Source of the DNA: a bacterium
Lineage (GTDB): Bacteria > Spirochaetota > UBA4802 > UBA5550
Length of the DNA: 8,821 bases
Direction: 5' to 3'
NCBI GenBank assembly: GCA_024224995.1
Contig: JAAENB010000121.1
Location: 1 to 8,821 of the forward strand
How positions within the stretch are numbered: the first letter of the stretch is position 1; each line of letters begins with the position of its first letter. Under the pieces are notes generated by a model that was given only the letters and a program-made list of their open reading frames with translations, ran no database searches and had not been told where the DNA came from. The translations under genes were made by a program, and so were the position numbers. Shown here piece by piece: positions 1 through 6,380 of this stretch.

Positions 1-2
1 AA

Positions 3-80
3 ACCCTGGAAAGCTGCAAGAGCCTGCTGAATAACAAACTTGCCCTGCTTAAAGACAGAAATATCGTTAGCAGCTACTAA
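3..80 (+). CDS. C-terminal end of an unidentified protein (5' part lies outside the window)
   Basis: Only the last 25 codons are visible, in the frame starting at base 3; the other two forward frames hit stops within the first 35 bases. The tail reads TLESCKSLLNNKLALLKDRN followed by IVSSY and is too short to assign a function. The TAA stop at 78-80 is followed by two more in-frame TAA codons (81-86), an unusually firm stop. An intrinsic terminator begins 28 bases later, which supports this being a genuine gene end and the last gene of its transcription unit. Confidence 0.6.
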   Translation, partial: TLESCKSLLNNKLALLKDRNIVSSY

Positions 81-108
81 TAATAAATAAAACAGTTTTT
101 ATTTAAAG

Positions 109-141
109 AAAATTCCCTTGCTCAAACAAGGGAATTTTTTT
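109..141 (+). terminator. Rho-independent terminator
   Basis: A perfect 12-bp stem (AAAATTCCCTTG at 109-120 paired with CAAGGGAATTTT at 127-138) closes a six-base loop, CTCAAA, and runs straight into further T residues. It sits 28 bases after the stop of the upstream gene and ahead of the next promoter, so it separates the upstream transcript from the small-ORF/tldD/tldE unit. The A-rich left flank might let it work on the other strand too, but no minus-strand gene ends here. Confidence 0.9.
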
Positions 142-145
142 GTTG

Positions 146-174
146 TTATTAACCGGAAAGCAGTCTATTATAAT
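146..174 (+). promoter_or_regulatory. Likely sigma-70-type promoter of the 82-aa ORF / tldD / tldE operon
   Basis: A perfect TATAAT lies at 169-174. The best -35 at 17-base spacing is TTATTA (146-151), which matches the consensus only partly. The position between the upstream terminator and the first gene of the unit, leaving a leader of about 30 bases, makes this the natural start of transcription. The -10 is convincing; the -35 is weak, which could mean an activator is used. Confidence 0.55.
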
Positions 175-213
175 ATTTTATTATGTTAAAGATAATCAAT
201 CAGGAGATTTCTC

Positions 214-462
214 ATGAGTCTTAACGTATCAAAAAAGGTACCCCTGGTTTCCCTGGGAGTGGAAAACGGCGATGCTCTGGCGAAATCGAAAATACGGGCT
301 CTTAACAGCAAGCATTACCAACTTATAAAGAAGCTGCGAACTCCGCGTGTGGAAGCGCAAATAACGTTTGAAAAAGAATTTAAAGAGCTTCTGGACTGGA
401 AGTATGTTCTACTGATGGGAAAAAAATTCGTCTCCCTGGTAAATGAAGATTCTGAAGAATAA
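214..462 (+). CDS. Small hypothetical protein (82 aa), first gene of the tldD/tldE unit
   Basis: The ATG is preceded by a clear ribosome site, AGGAGA at 202-207, with six bases of spacing, so the start is well supported. The product is basic in the middle (residues 23-45, rich in Lys and Arg), has an amphipathic-looking segment FEKEFKELLDWKYVLLMGKK (about 52-71), and ends in an acidic tail, NEDSEE. It has no cysteine, no signal peptide and no transmembrane segment, so it is probably cytosolic. I do not recognise the family. It lies 22 bases before tldD on the same strand and behind the only promoter seen, so it should be co-transcribed with tldD and tldE. It could be a substrate, precursor or adaptor of the TldD/E protease, or a DNA- or RNA-binding regulator given its charge. 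None of these is shown by the sequence. Confidence 0.8.
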   Translation: MSLNVSKKVPLVSLGVENGDALAKSKIRALNSKHYQLIKKLRTPRVEAQITFEKEFKELLDWKYVLLMGKKFVSLVNEDSEE

Positions 463-478
463 TAAAGCATAACAAAAC

Positions 479-484
479 AGAGGT
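479..484 (+). promoter_or_regulatory. Ribosome binding site that bears on the tldD start
   Basis: The only Shine-Dalgarno-like sequence before tldD is AGAGGT at 479-484, directly abutting the ATG at 485-487. That spacing is too short for efficient initiation. The third codon is TTG (491-493) in the same frame, and from there the spacing is about seven bases. Translation may therefore start at the TTG, making the protein two residues shorter. Confidence 0.5.
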
Positions 485-1861
485 ATGATTTTGGATATTA
501 ATCAATTATTGGAAGCCCTGGATCTTGCGCGGTTTAACTGCGCCTATTGCGACGTTCGCGTTGAAGATACCGCGGAAACCTCCATCCGCTTTAAAAACTT
601 TGAGCTTGAATCGTGTAATATTAAACCGAGTCTTGGCGCTTTTATCCGGGTACGCAACCACGGAAAGTGGTTCTATTCGGCAACAACCTCTCTTACGGCC
701 ATAGCCGAATCCATACAAACCATAATAACGCAATCGGAATATTTCAGGGGAAACCCAACCGCGGGAGAGAGCAGCTTCGGCGGCACGAAGGCCGAAAAAA
801 ATCATCTTCTCTATTACGCGGAGAACCCGGTAAAAGAAATTCCCGTAACGGAAAAGCTGGAACTGTGCCGCTCGTATTTTCCCGTGCTCAGGGAATTTGA
901 AGCGATACAGGAAAACGAAGTATTATATAATGATTCCTACAAGGTTAAATATTTTAAATCATCCACGGGCCGCAGTTTTAGTTACGACTTTAATCAATGC
1001 GGACTCTATTTTGCCTATACCCTCAAAAAGGGAGAGGCGGTTTTTAACGACGCCGAAGACTATTATTCCGATGACTTCAGCAATCTTAAATCACGGGAAA
1101 ATGAATTACGATCCCTTATTCTAGAAAGCAGCCTGTTTCTCAATGCCGAAACAGTAGAACCCGGACAGTACCCCGTAATACTGGACAGTGAGGTCGTGGG
1201 CATCTTCGCTCATGAATCATTTGGCCATAAATCGGAAGCCGATTTTATGCTGGGAGACGAGCAGGCAAAAGAAGCATGGAAAATAGGAGAAACTGTGGGA
1301 AGTTCCATTCTTTCAATTGTAGATGAGGGAACAAGAAGGGGAACTTCGGGGTACGCGCCTTTTGACGACGAAGGCACTGCCAAAGAAAAAACCTATTTAA
1401 TAAAAAACGGGGTACTCTCGGGCAGACTCCATTCCGGAGAAACGGCCCAGGCCCTTGAAGAAGAGCCAACGGGGAATGGCCGGGCCTTTAGCTTTGAGTT
1501 TGAACCCGTTGTAAGAATGACCTGCACCTATGTGGAACCGGGAGAACAAACGTTTGAGGAGCTCCTGGCGCTGGCAGGCAATGGTATGTATATTAAAACA
1601 ATGCGGCACGGAAGCGGGATGAGCACCTTTACCATCGCTCCCGGCAGGTGCTACCGGGTACGGGACGGGAAGGTGGCCGAACCGGTACGGATCTCGGTAA
1701 TTTCGGGAACCGTGTTTGAAACCCTTACGGACATAGAAGCATGCTCAAAAGAGTTTAAATTAAAAAGCAGTATCTTCACGGGCTGCATGAAAGTTGAACA
1801 ACCAATGCCTGTAGCGTTTGGCGGACCCAGGATCCTGGTACGCAAAATGATGGTTAGCTGA
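485..1861 (+). CDS. tldD: TldD-type metallopeptidase, catalytic subunit of a TldD/TldE pair
   Basis: The 458-residue length is close to that usual for the family. The zinc site is intact: HESFGH at residues 243-248 gives the HExxxH motif, followed by KSEADFML as in other TldD proteins. The C-terminal Cys434 (in FTGCMKVEQP) sits where TldD supplies its third metal ligand, followed by the typical VAFGGPRILV stretch. The central APFDDEGTAKEKTYLIKNG (292-309) is another family block. TldD forms a heterodimer with TldE and cleaves unfolded or modified peptides in the cytosol; known roles include microcin B17 maturation and CcdA turnover in E. coli. There is no signal peptide. It lies 22 bases after the 82-residue gene and 31 bases before its partner. 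The block around the Cys ligand differs from the usual CGKxGQ (here CMKVEQ), so this is a divergent branch. The start may be the TTG at 491 rather than the ATG. Confidence 0.93.
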   Translation: MILDINQLLEALDLARFNCAYCDVRVEDTAETSIRFKNFELESCNIKPSLGAFIRVRNHGKWFYSATTSLTAIAESIQTIITQSEYFRGNPTAGESSFGGTKAEKNHLLYYAENPVKEIPVTEKLELCRSYFPVLREFEAIQENEVLYNDSYKVKYFKSSTGRSFSYDFNQCGLYFAYTLKKGEAVFNDAEDYYSDDFSNLKSRENELRSLILESSLFLNAETVEPGQYPVILDSEVVGIFAHESFGHKSEADFMLGDEQAKEAWKIGETVGSSILSIVDEGTRRGTSGYAPFDDEGTAKEKTYLIKNGVLSGRLHSGETAQALEEEPTGNGRAFSFEFEPVVRMTCTYVEPGEQTFEELLALAGNGMYIKTMRHGSGMSTFTIAPGRCYRVRDGKVAEPVRISVISGTVFETLTDIEACSKEFKLKSSIFTGCMKVEQPMPVAFGGPRILVRKMMVS

Positions 1862-1892
1862 CCGTACGCGGGTAATTGCAGGAAGGAGTTCC

Positions 1893-3128
1893 ATGATAAA
1901 AGAGTTGTATACCATACGTGAAAAAGAACTGGCAATAGATATTACGGCAGGCGAAATATCTTCGTTCCTGAACAAGGATATACGCAAAAGCGGAGCCAGG
2001 ATATTTCAAAACGGGACGGTCTCTTCGGCATCTTTTGTGGGTGAGATTTCCCCGGAGAAGTTATGGGAGCAGTGCGGGAACAACCGCGAAGCGGCAGCTC
2101 CCTATACCTGCGAAATTCCGGCCAATTCATCCTGTATCCTTTCCTTGCTGCCGCAGCAGGAATTATTACAAGAGCAACTGGCAGACAGGGTATCTGATTC
2201 ATTGCAATTTATTAAAAAAGAAAATAATAATTTTATATATTCGGGAAAAGCGAAAACGGGCATTATTAAAAAATCCATACAATCGGACGCGGGAATAAAC
2301 CACTCAGTGGAGTATGAACTTTGTGACTGGTATCTTTTTTTTAAGCATAAAAACTCGGCCAATATTTTCGACGGGTATATGGACCAGTACAGCATTGGAA
2401 CACTTAATTTCAAGGAAATAATGGGAGTTTTTCTCCCGTTCCTGGATTCCATAGACCATGAAATTTCAATGCCCAATGGTATAACACGAGTTGTATTTTT
2501 AAGCGCCAACCGCTTGTTCTCAAAACTATCCCAATCCTTTATGATCGATAAATACAGGAACGGAACAGCGCTCTTCAGCGGAAAGATGGGAGAGCGCATT
2601 CTTAGTGAACAATTTTCATTATATGATACTAATTATTATCCCGAATGTGGAATTGCCGCCCCTTTTGACGATGAGGGAGTGGTACGGAAGGAGCACTGGC
2701 TCCCCTTAATTGAGAAAGGAAAAATTATTTCGTGTATTGCCGATTTACGGAATGGGGAGAAATTTGGAGTATCCTCAACAGGAAACGGGACGCGTACGTT
2801 TGATTCCGGAGTTTCACTTTCGTACAATCTTCTTGCTGCCGGCAGGGGAGAGCGCGAATTCAGAGAGATAATCAAAGAGCGGGATACGGTATTTGTGGTA
2901 ATCGCGGAAGGAGGAAGTTTTACCGACGCCGGAGATTTCGCAACCCCCGTACAACTGGCCTACCTGTATAAAGACGGAAAAATCGCAGGGAGACTTCCTC
3001 CCGTAACCCTGAAATCGAGTATTCAGCAGATGTTCGGCAGCAGGTTGGTGGAAGTATCAAAGGATTCCCTCCATCCCGGCGAGCCCAATCCTTTATTGTT
3101 TATGGAAATGGAATTACTAAACAACTGA
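1893..3128 (+). CDS. tldE: TldE/PmbA-type partner subunit lacking the metal-binding motif
   Basis: The protein has 411 residues, slightly short for PmbA/TldE. It shares blocks with TldD, notably IAAPFDDEGVVRKEHWLPLIEKG (residues 254-276) and a C-terminal GDFATPVQLAYLYKDGKIAG stretch (347-366), but nothing resembling HExxxH appears. That is the expected state for the non-catalytic half of the heterodimer. The region where TldD has its zinc helix here reads RLFSKLSQSFMIDKYRNG (207-224). A strong ribosome site, AAGGAG (1883-1888), precedes the ATG by four bases. It is third in its operon. Its final 12 bases overlap the end of the convergent radical SAM gene. It should act in the cytosol by binding TldD and forming the substrate channel. 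The assignment to the family is firm; the substrate is unknown. Confidence 0.88.
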   Translation: MIKELYTIREKELAIDITAGEISSFLNKDIRKSGARIFQNGTVSSASFVGEISPEKLWEQCGNNREAAAPYTCEIPANSSCILSLLPQQELLQEQLADRVSDSLQFIKKENNNFIYSGKAKTGIIKKSIQSDAGINHSVEYELCDWYLFFKHKNSANIFDGYMDQYSIGTLNFKEIMGVFLPFLDSIDHEISMPNGITRVVFLSANRLFSKLSQSFMIDKYRNGTALFSGKMGERILSEQFSLYDTNYYPECGIAAPFDDEGVVRKEHWLPLIEKGKIISCIADLRNGEKFGVSSTGNGTRTFDSGVSLSYNLLAAGRGEREFREIIKERDTVFVVIAEGGSFTDAGDFATPVQLAYLYKDGKIAGRLPPVTLKSSIQQMFGSRLVEVSKDSLHPGEPNPLLFMEMELLNN

Positions 3129-4181
3129 TTTTTTTAGCTGCTGAAGCACTCTTTTACAAAAGGGCTCTTCCGCTTTATTTTTTATATCACTATGATTATA
3201 TGAAGAAGGCCGCAGCATGCCATAGGCGCGGCAAATTTCATTAAATTCACAGGGCGGACATATCTCCGTATCCGGTGAGATATCTTGTAAAAAATTATTT
3301 GAATTGAGAACCCTGTTCAATTCCCCAGGCGTATAATTTCCATAGCTCTCTCTTGAAGAATGATTTGCCGTTATAGTTCCATCCTGAAGGACTATAAGTT
3401 TTCCATTCCTGCTTATGGCCGGGGAAGCGGGAAGCCAGTCCATTTTTCGTAAATTCGCAACTACAGTTGAGAGAGGATTTTCCAGGAAAAATATGGGATA
3501 GTCATTAAGAAACAATAAGCCGGTCATTGTCACAAGAGATATAAAATCTTGTGGAGACAACATTTTATCCAGAAGAGGATAAAAATCATTTTCTACTCTT
3601 CTTAATTGTATAATAAAATGATTTTTTATATTGGGAAATCGTTTAAAAAGTGATTCCACAAAAACCGGGATTTGGGGGAGCAAGTCTTTTCCCACGGTTG
3701 TATATATATCTACATTTAGTTCATGCTGTAATGCCGTATCTATTCCGGCGCAGGCCTTTTCATAGGCTCCTGTTCCTCTTATGGATTCATGGATATTTTG
3801 AGGCCCGTTTATACTACAGGTTAATATGAGTTTTTCTTTATAGGGCACTAATCTTTCGCATTTTTCGCTGTTAAGAAGGGTGGCATTCGTATTAATAAGA
3901 AATTTTTCATAGCCAATGTCAAAGGCATAATCCAGGAGTTTATAAGTATGCTCCCATAAAAAAGGCTCGCCCCCGGTGAGATGTAATATCTTAAATCCCA
4001 ACGTGCAGCCTTCTTCCGCAATTTTTTTTGTTGTTTCCCATTCCATGTTTGCTTGTCTTGAAAGTTCGGCTAAAGCAAAGCAGTTGCGGCAGCTCAGGTT
4101 GCACCTGGTGGTTACTTCAAGAGAGAGAACTTCATTTTGTTTGATATTTTCGTTGTTTTTTTGCATTTTTTTATATTTCAT
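3117..4181 (-). CDS. Radical SAM protein with a partial SPASM-like C-terminus
   Basis: The protein has 354 residues. Near the N-terminus, TTRCNLSCRNCFA carries CxxxCxxC (Cys27, Cys31, Cys34), the [4Fe-4S]/SAM site, followed by the GGEP motif at 70-73. The C-terminal part has Cys308, Cys311 and Cys317 in CPPCEFNEIC and a last Cys342 in EEPFCKRVL, matching the CX2CX5C...C set that holds the second auxiliary cluster of SPASM enzymes. The cysteines for the first auxiliary cluster are absent: the block ISRNGKLIVLQDGTITANHS (256-275) has the right shape but no Cys, and the CX3C position holds Gly321. SPASM and twitch enzymes often modify peptides or proteins (PqqE, AlbA, anSME). It follows the cyclase gene by nine bases, so the two are co-transcribed and probably translationally coupled. 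ACAGG directly touches the ATG, so the start could instead be Met6 (4164-4166). The gene looks AT-richer than tldD/E. The substrate is unknown. Confidence 0.9.
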   Translation of the reverse strand: MKYKKMQKNNENIKQNEVLSLEVTTRCNLSCRNCFALAELSRQANMEWETTKKIAEEGCTLGFKILHLTGGEPFLWEHTYKLLDYAFDIGYEKFLINTNATLLNSEKCERLVPYKEKLILTCSINGPQNIHESIRGTGAYEKACAGIDTALQHELNVDIYTTVGKDLLPQIPVFVESLFKRFPNIKNHFIIQLRRVENDFYPLLDKMLSPQDFISLVTMTGLLFLNDYPIFFLENPLSTVVANLRKMDWLPASPAISRNGKLIVLQDGTITANHSSRESYGNYTPGELNRVLNSNNFLQDISPDTEICPPCEFNEICRAYGMLRPSSYNHSDIKNKAEEPFCKRVLQQLKKSVV

Positions 4182-4190
4182 CCTGTAGAA

Positions 4191-6113
4191 TTAGTACTCA
4201 ATTTTTACAATTGGGATTTTTTTCTCTTTCCCTTTCACTTCAATAGAAGGGCTCCGTTTTGTTGTATACGTTTTCCCCGTAAGGCTAAAAAGTTCTTTTG
4301 AAACCAAAATCTCACCGGGCCCGGCAGTTGAACAAAGCCGGGACGTCAGGTTAACGGCATCGCCCACGCAGGCGAAATCCATACGGAATTTGGAGCCGAT
4401 GTTGCCCACAACCACGTCGCCGCCATGAACACCAATCCCCACTTCAAAAACAGGATGCCCTGCTTTTTTCCGTTTTTCATTCGCTTTTTTTATTTCTTTC
4501 ATAATCTTCACTGCCGAATCAAGAGCCTGGTTTACTCTTTTATTCCCTGAAAAATGAGCCATAATTTCATCTCCCACGTAGTCATTAATATCACCATTAT
4601 TTGATTTTATAATCTCCGATTGCAATTCAAGATAAAAATTTAATACTTCAATAACGGTGGCAGGATCATTTTTTTCCGAAAAGGACGTAAATCCCCTTAC
4701 GTCGGAAAAAATAAAGGCGTAGGTGTTTCTGCCCGTGACTCCCAGGTTGGGTGATGTTTGTAACTCTTTTTTCTCCTGGATCATGTTTTTGGTTGATGTT
4801 GAAACGTATTTTTCAAGATGGAATTTTTCTTTTATTTCCCCGATCATATAATTCGTTATATCACTGAGCCTGCCGATTTCATCGTTTGTGCTAATTTTGA
4901 TTTTAGTATCCAGGTTGCCGTCGCCAACAGCGATGGCCCATTTTTCAAGACGCTTAAGGTTCTGGATCATAAAATTCAGAACAATGAGAATGGCAACAGC
5001 GCTTATGGCCATCATAATAAGAGCAATCTTGATGACCTTTTTGATATTCTTTTCTGCGGCTTTTTGCTGCGCGTTTACATCAAAGACCACTGCTAAGGTT
5101 CCCAGTCGCCGTATCTTTTCAACTTTTTTCGAAAGCTGCGTCATTCGCTTAACAATAAGGTCATGGGATTTTTTGGCTTTGTCGGCATTATCGTCAAGAT
5201 AGGATTGAAATTTATACCGTTTTTGAGTAAAGAGCCACCGGTCATTCCAGAGCCATCTTTCTTTTTTGGGAATATATTTCATTCGATATTTCATTATATT
5301 ATTAAAGAGATGCAGAAAAAGAAAATCGATATCATTGGCTTTTTGAACCTTGAGCACTCCGTTCTCGGGCTTTTCATATTTTGCCGGTGAGAAATCCTCG
5401 CCCAGGGTTTCGGCATATTTTTTCCACAGGTAACGATATATCTGCCTTTTTCTCTTTGTCCCGGCACTGTTGTATTCTCCATAGAGACGGTTAAAATCCT
5501 TTAAAAGATCAACAACATTTCCCTTGTGCAAAAAAATGGGGTAGGTGATGGCGCGGCGGAGCATTTCAATATTTTCTTTTGTTTTTTTGTTATACTTTTT
5601 TATCGTGTATTCCCGGGAGCCTGGTTTTTCGTCCATCTCTTTCAGAGCCTTCTGTATATAGGGCAGGACTTTTTTTCTGCGATAATCTTTTTTCACGGTA
5701 CTGTATTTGATCCGTCCCCTGTCATCGGTGAGAACGATTTTTACAATGTCACTATTGTATGACTTAAAATTGGAACATTCCCGTTGTATTGTTTCAAGCT
5801 TTATGGAGAGAGCCTCTTTGCTGGTTTCCACGTTCTTATCCAGGTAAAATTCAGCCGGACCGCTTAATATCCGGGTAAGCGTCCTTGCTTTGATCATTTT
5901 TTCTTCTTTAAGAAGATTTTTCTGGTTAATAAACATAATAAAGGTCAGTACGGAAATAACAAGGATCATCACCAGGGAAAGCATGCCTAAAATACGGATA
6001 CGTATACCGAAATAGACTTCCCGTATCCGGGCTTTATGTTCCAGGTATTTTTTTTGTCTAAATACTACGCGGGCTGCGCGGCGAAGCAAACTGACATCTT
6101 TATTTTGACTCAT
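4191..6113 (-). CDS. Membrane-bound class III nucleotide cyclase with extracytoplasmic sensor and HAMP domain
   Basis: The protein has 640 residues. A basic N-terminus (1-40) precedes transmembrane segment 1 (about 41-63). An extracytoplasmic domain of roughly 300 residues follows, then transmembrane segment 2 (about 361-383), a HAMP domain (about 384-432, with DEIGRL at 411-416), a linker, and the class III catalytic domain (about 463-640). Metal-binding aspartates are visible as Asp471 (FSDVRGFTSF) and Asp515 (VGDEIMAHF). The transition-state residues are Asn588 and Arg592 in VNLTSRL. The substrate-base positions are unusual: Asp511 stands where adenylate cyclases carry Lys, and Ala581 where they carry Asp or Thr. 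It should sense an external cue and make cAMP or cGMP as a homodimer. The ATG is preceded by GGTGAG with suitable spacing. The radical SAM gene follows after nine bases. Class and topology are certain; the nucleotide made is not. Confidence 0.93.
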   Translation of the reverse strand: MSQNKDVSLLRRAARVVFRQKKYLEHKARIREVYFGIRIRILGMLSLVMILVISVLTFIMFINQKNLLKEEKMIKARTLTRILSGPAEFYLDKNVETSKEALSIKLETIQRECSNFKSYNSDIVKIVLTDDRGRIKYSTVKKDYRRKKVLPYIQKALKEMDEKPGSREYTIKKYNKKTKENIEMLRRAITYPIFLHKGNVVDLLKDFNRLYGEYNSAGTKRKRQIYRYLWKKYAETLGEDFSPAKYEKPENGVLKVQKANDIDFLFLHLFNNIMKYRMKYIPKKERWLWNDRWLFTQKRYKFQSYLDDNADKAKKSHDLIVKRMTQLSKKVEKIRRLGTLAVVFDVNAQQKAAEKNIKKVIKIALIMMAISAVAILIVLNFMIQNLKRLEKWAIAVGDGNLDTKIKISTNDEIGRLSDITNYMIGEIKEKFHLEKYVSTSTKNMIQEKKELQTSPNLGVTGRNTYAFIFSDVRGFTSFSEKNDPATVIEVLNFYLELQSEIIKSNNGDINDYVGDEIMAHFSGNKRVNQALDSAVKIMKEIKKANEKRKKAGHPVFEVGIGVHGGDVVVGNIGSKFRMDFACVGDAVNLTSRLCSTAGPGEILVSKELFSLTGKTYTTKRSPSIEVKGKEKKIPIVKIEY

Positions 6114-6119
6114 ATTCTC

Positions 6120-6166
6120 ACCATTTATAGTATAGAGATTTGGATATTATAACAACAATAAATGGT
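6120..6166. repeat. 9-bp inverted repeat spanning the cyclase promoter
   Basis: ACCATTTAT (6120-6128) is an exact inverted copy of ATAAATGGT (6158-6166), with 29 bases between them. The arms bracket the minus-strand TATAAT, and the left arm overlaps the start of the ribosome site of the cyclase. The placement fits an operator with two half-sites, or an mRNA structure if transcription begins further upstream. It could also be chance in AT-rich DNA. Confidence 0.4.
6146..6151 (-). promoter_or_regulatory. Likely -10 element of the cyclase / radical SAM operon
   Basis: On the minus strand these bases read TATAAT, 32 bases before the cyclase ATG, which would give a short leader of about 25 bases. 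No good -35 is seen at 16-18 bases upstream, so the promoter may need an activator. The element lies between the arms of an inverted repeat (6120-6166). Confidence 0.5.
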
Positions 6167-6267
6167 AAAGAAACCTGTTTTGTGTTAAAAAGCAAATACT
6201 TTTTTATAAAATTTATCAACTGAAAAAAGTGCGGTGAGGCCCTATGTGGTTCAAGATTCTTTAATTC

Positions 6268-6296
6268 TTGACATAAAACTGTCCCTATTTTTGAAT
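6268..6296 (+). promoter_or_regulatory. Likely promoter of the MGTW-protein gene
   Basis: A perfect TTGACA (6268-6273) and TTGAAT (6291-6296, four of six matches to TATAAT) are separated by 17 bases. Transcription would begin near 6303 and leave a leader of about 120 bases before the ATG at 6423. Confidence 0.5.
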
Positions 6297-6320
6297 ATGT
6301 TTACTTTGAGGCCGCTCGGA

Positions 6321-6380
6321 TCATGCCGCAAACGTGAAGTGAAACGGCTATGAAACTTAGGACCGGGCGTCCGTGCCCGG
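6321..6380 (+). other. Two hairpins in the leader of the MGTW-protein gene
   Basis: Hairpin 1: TCATGCCG (6321-6328) pairs with CGGCTATGA (6345-6353) apart from one bulged T at 6349, closing a 16-base loop. Hairpin 2: CCGGGC (6363-6368) pairs exactly with GCCCGG (6375-6380) around GTCCGT. Neither is followed by a T run, so they are not classic terminators. They lie upstream of the strong GGAGGT ribosome site (6409-6414). They may be a regulatory leader or a leftover of a repeat element; no known riboswitch was recognised. Confidence 0.4.

Noticed and set aside
2102..2599. A 165-codon open frame on the minus strand inside tldE.
   Set aside because: It lies wholly opposite a well-supported gene, has no ribosome site and shows no recognisable protein features.
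6229..6260. GTGCG at 6229 with a structured tract after it, considered as the start of a group II intron.
   Set aside because: No domain V hairpin and no reverse transcriptase are present; the five-base match alone means little.
6244..6262. GGTTCAAGATTC resembles a tRNA T-arm, which could mark an integration site.
   Set aside because: The flanking bases do not pair as a T-stem and there is no acceptor stem or CCA, so there is no tRNA remnant to support it.
6268..6296. TTGACATAAAACTGTCCCTA considered as the edge of a dispersed repeat linked to IS200-like transposases.
   Set aside because: No transposase and no second copy within the window; it is explained adequately as a promoter.
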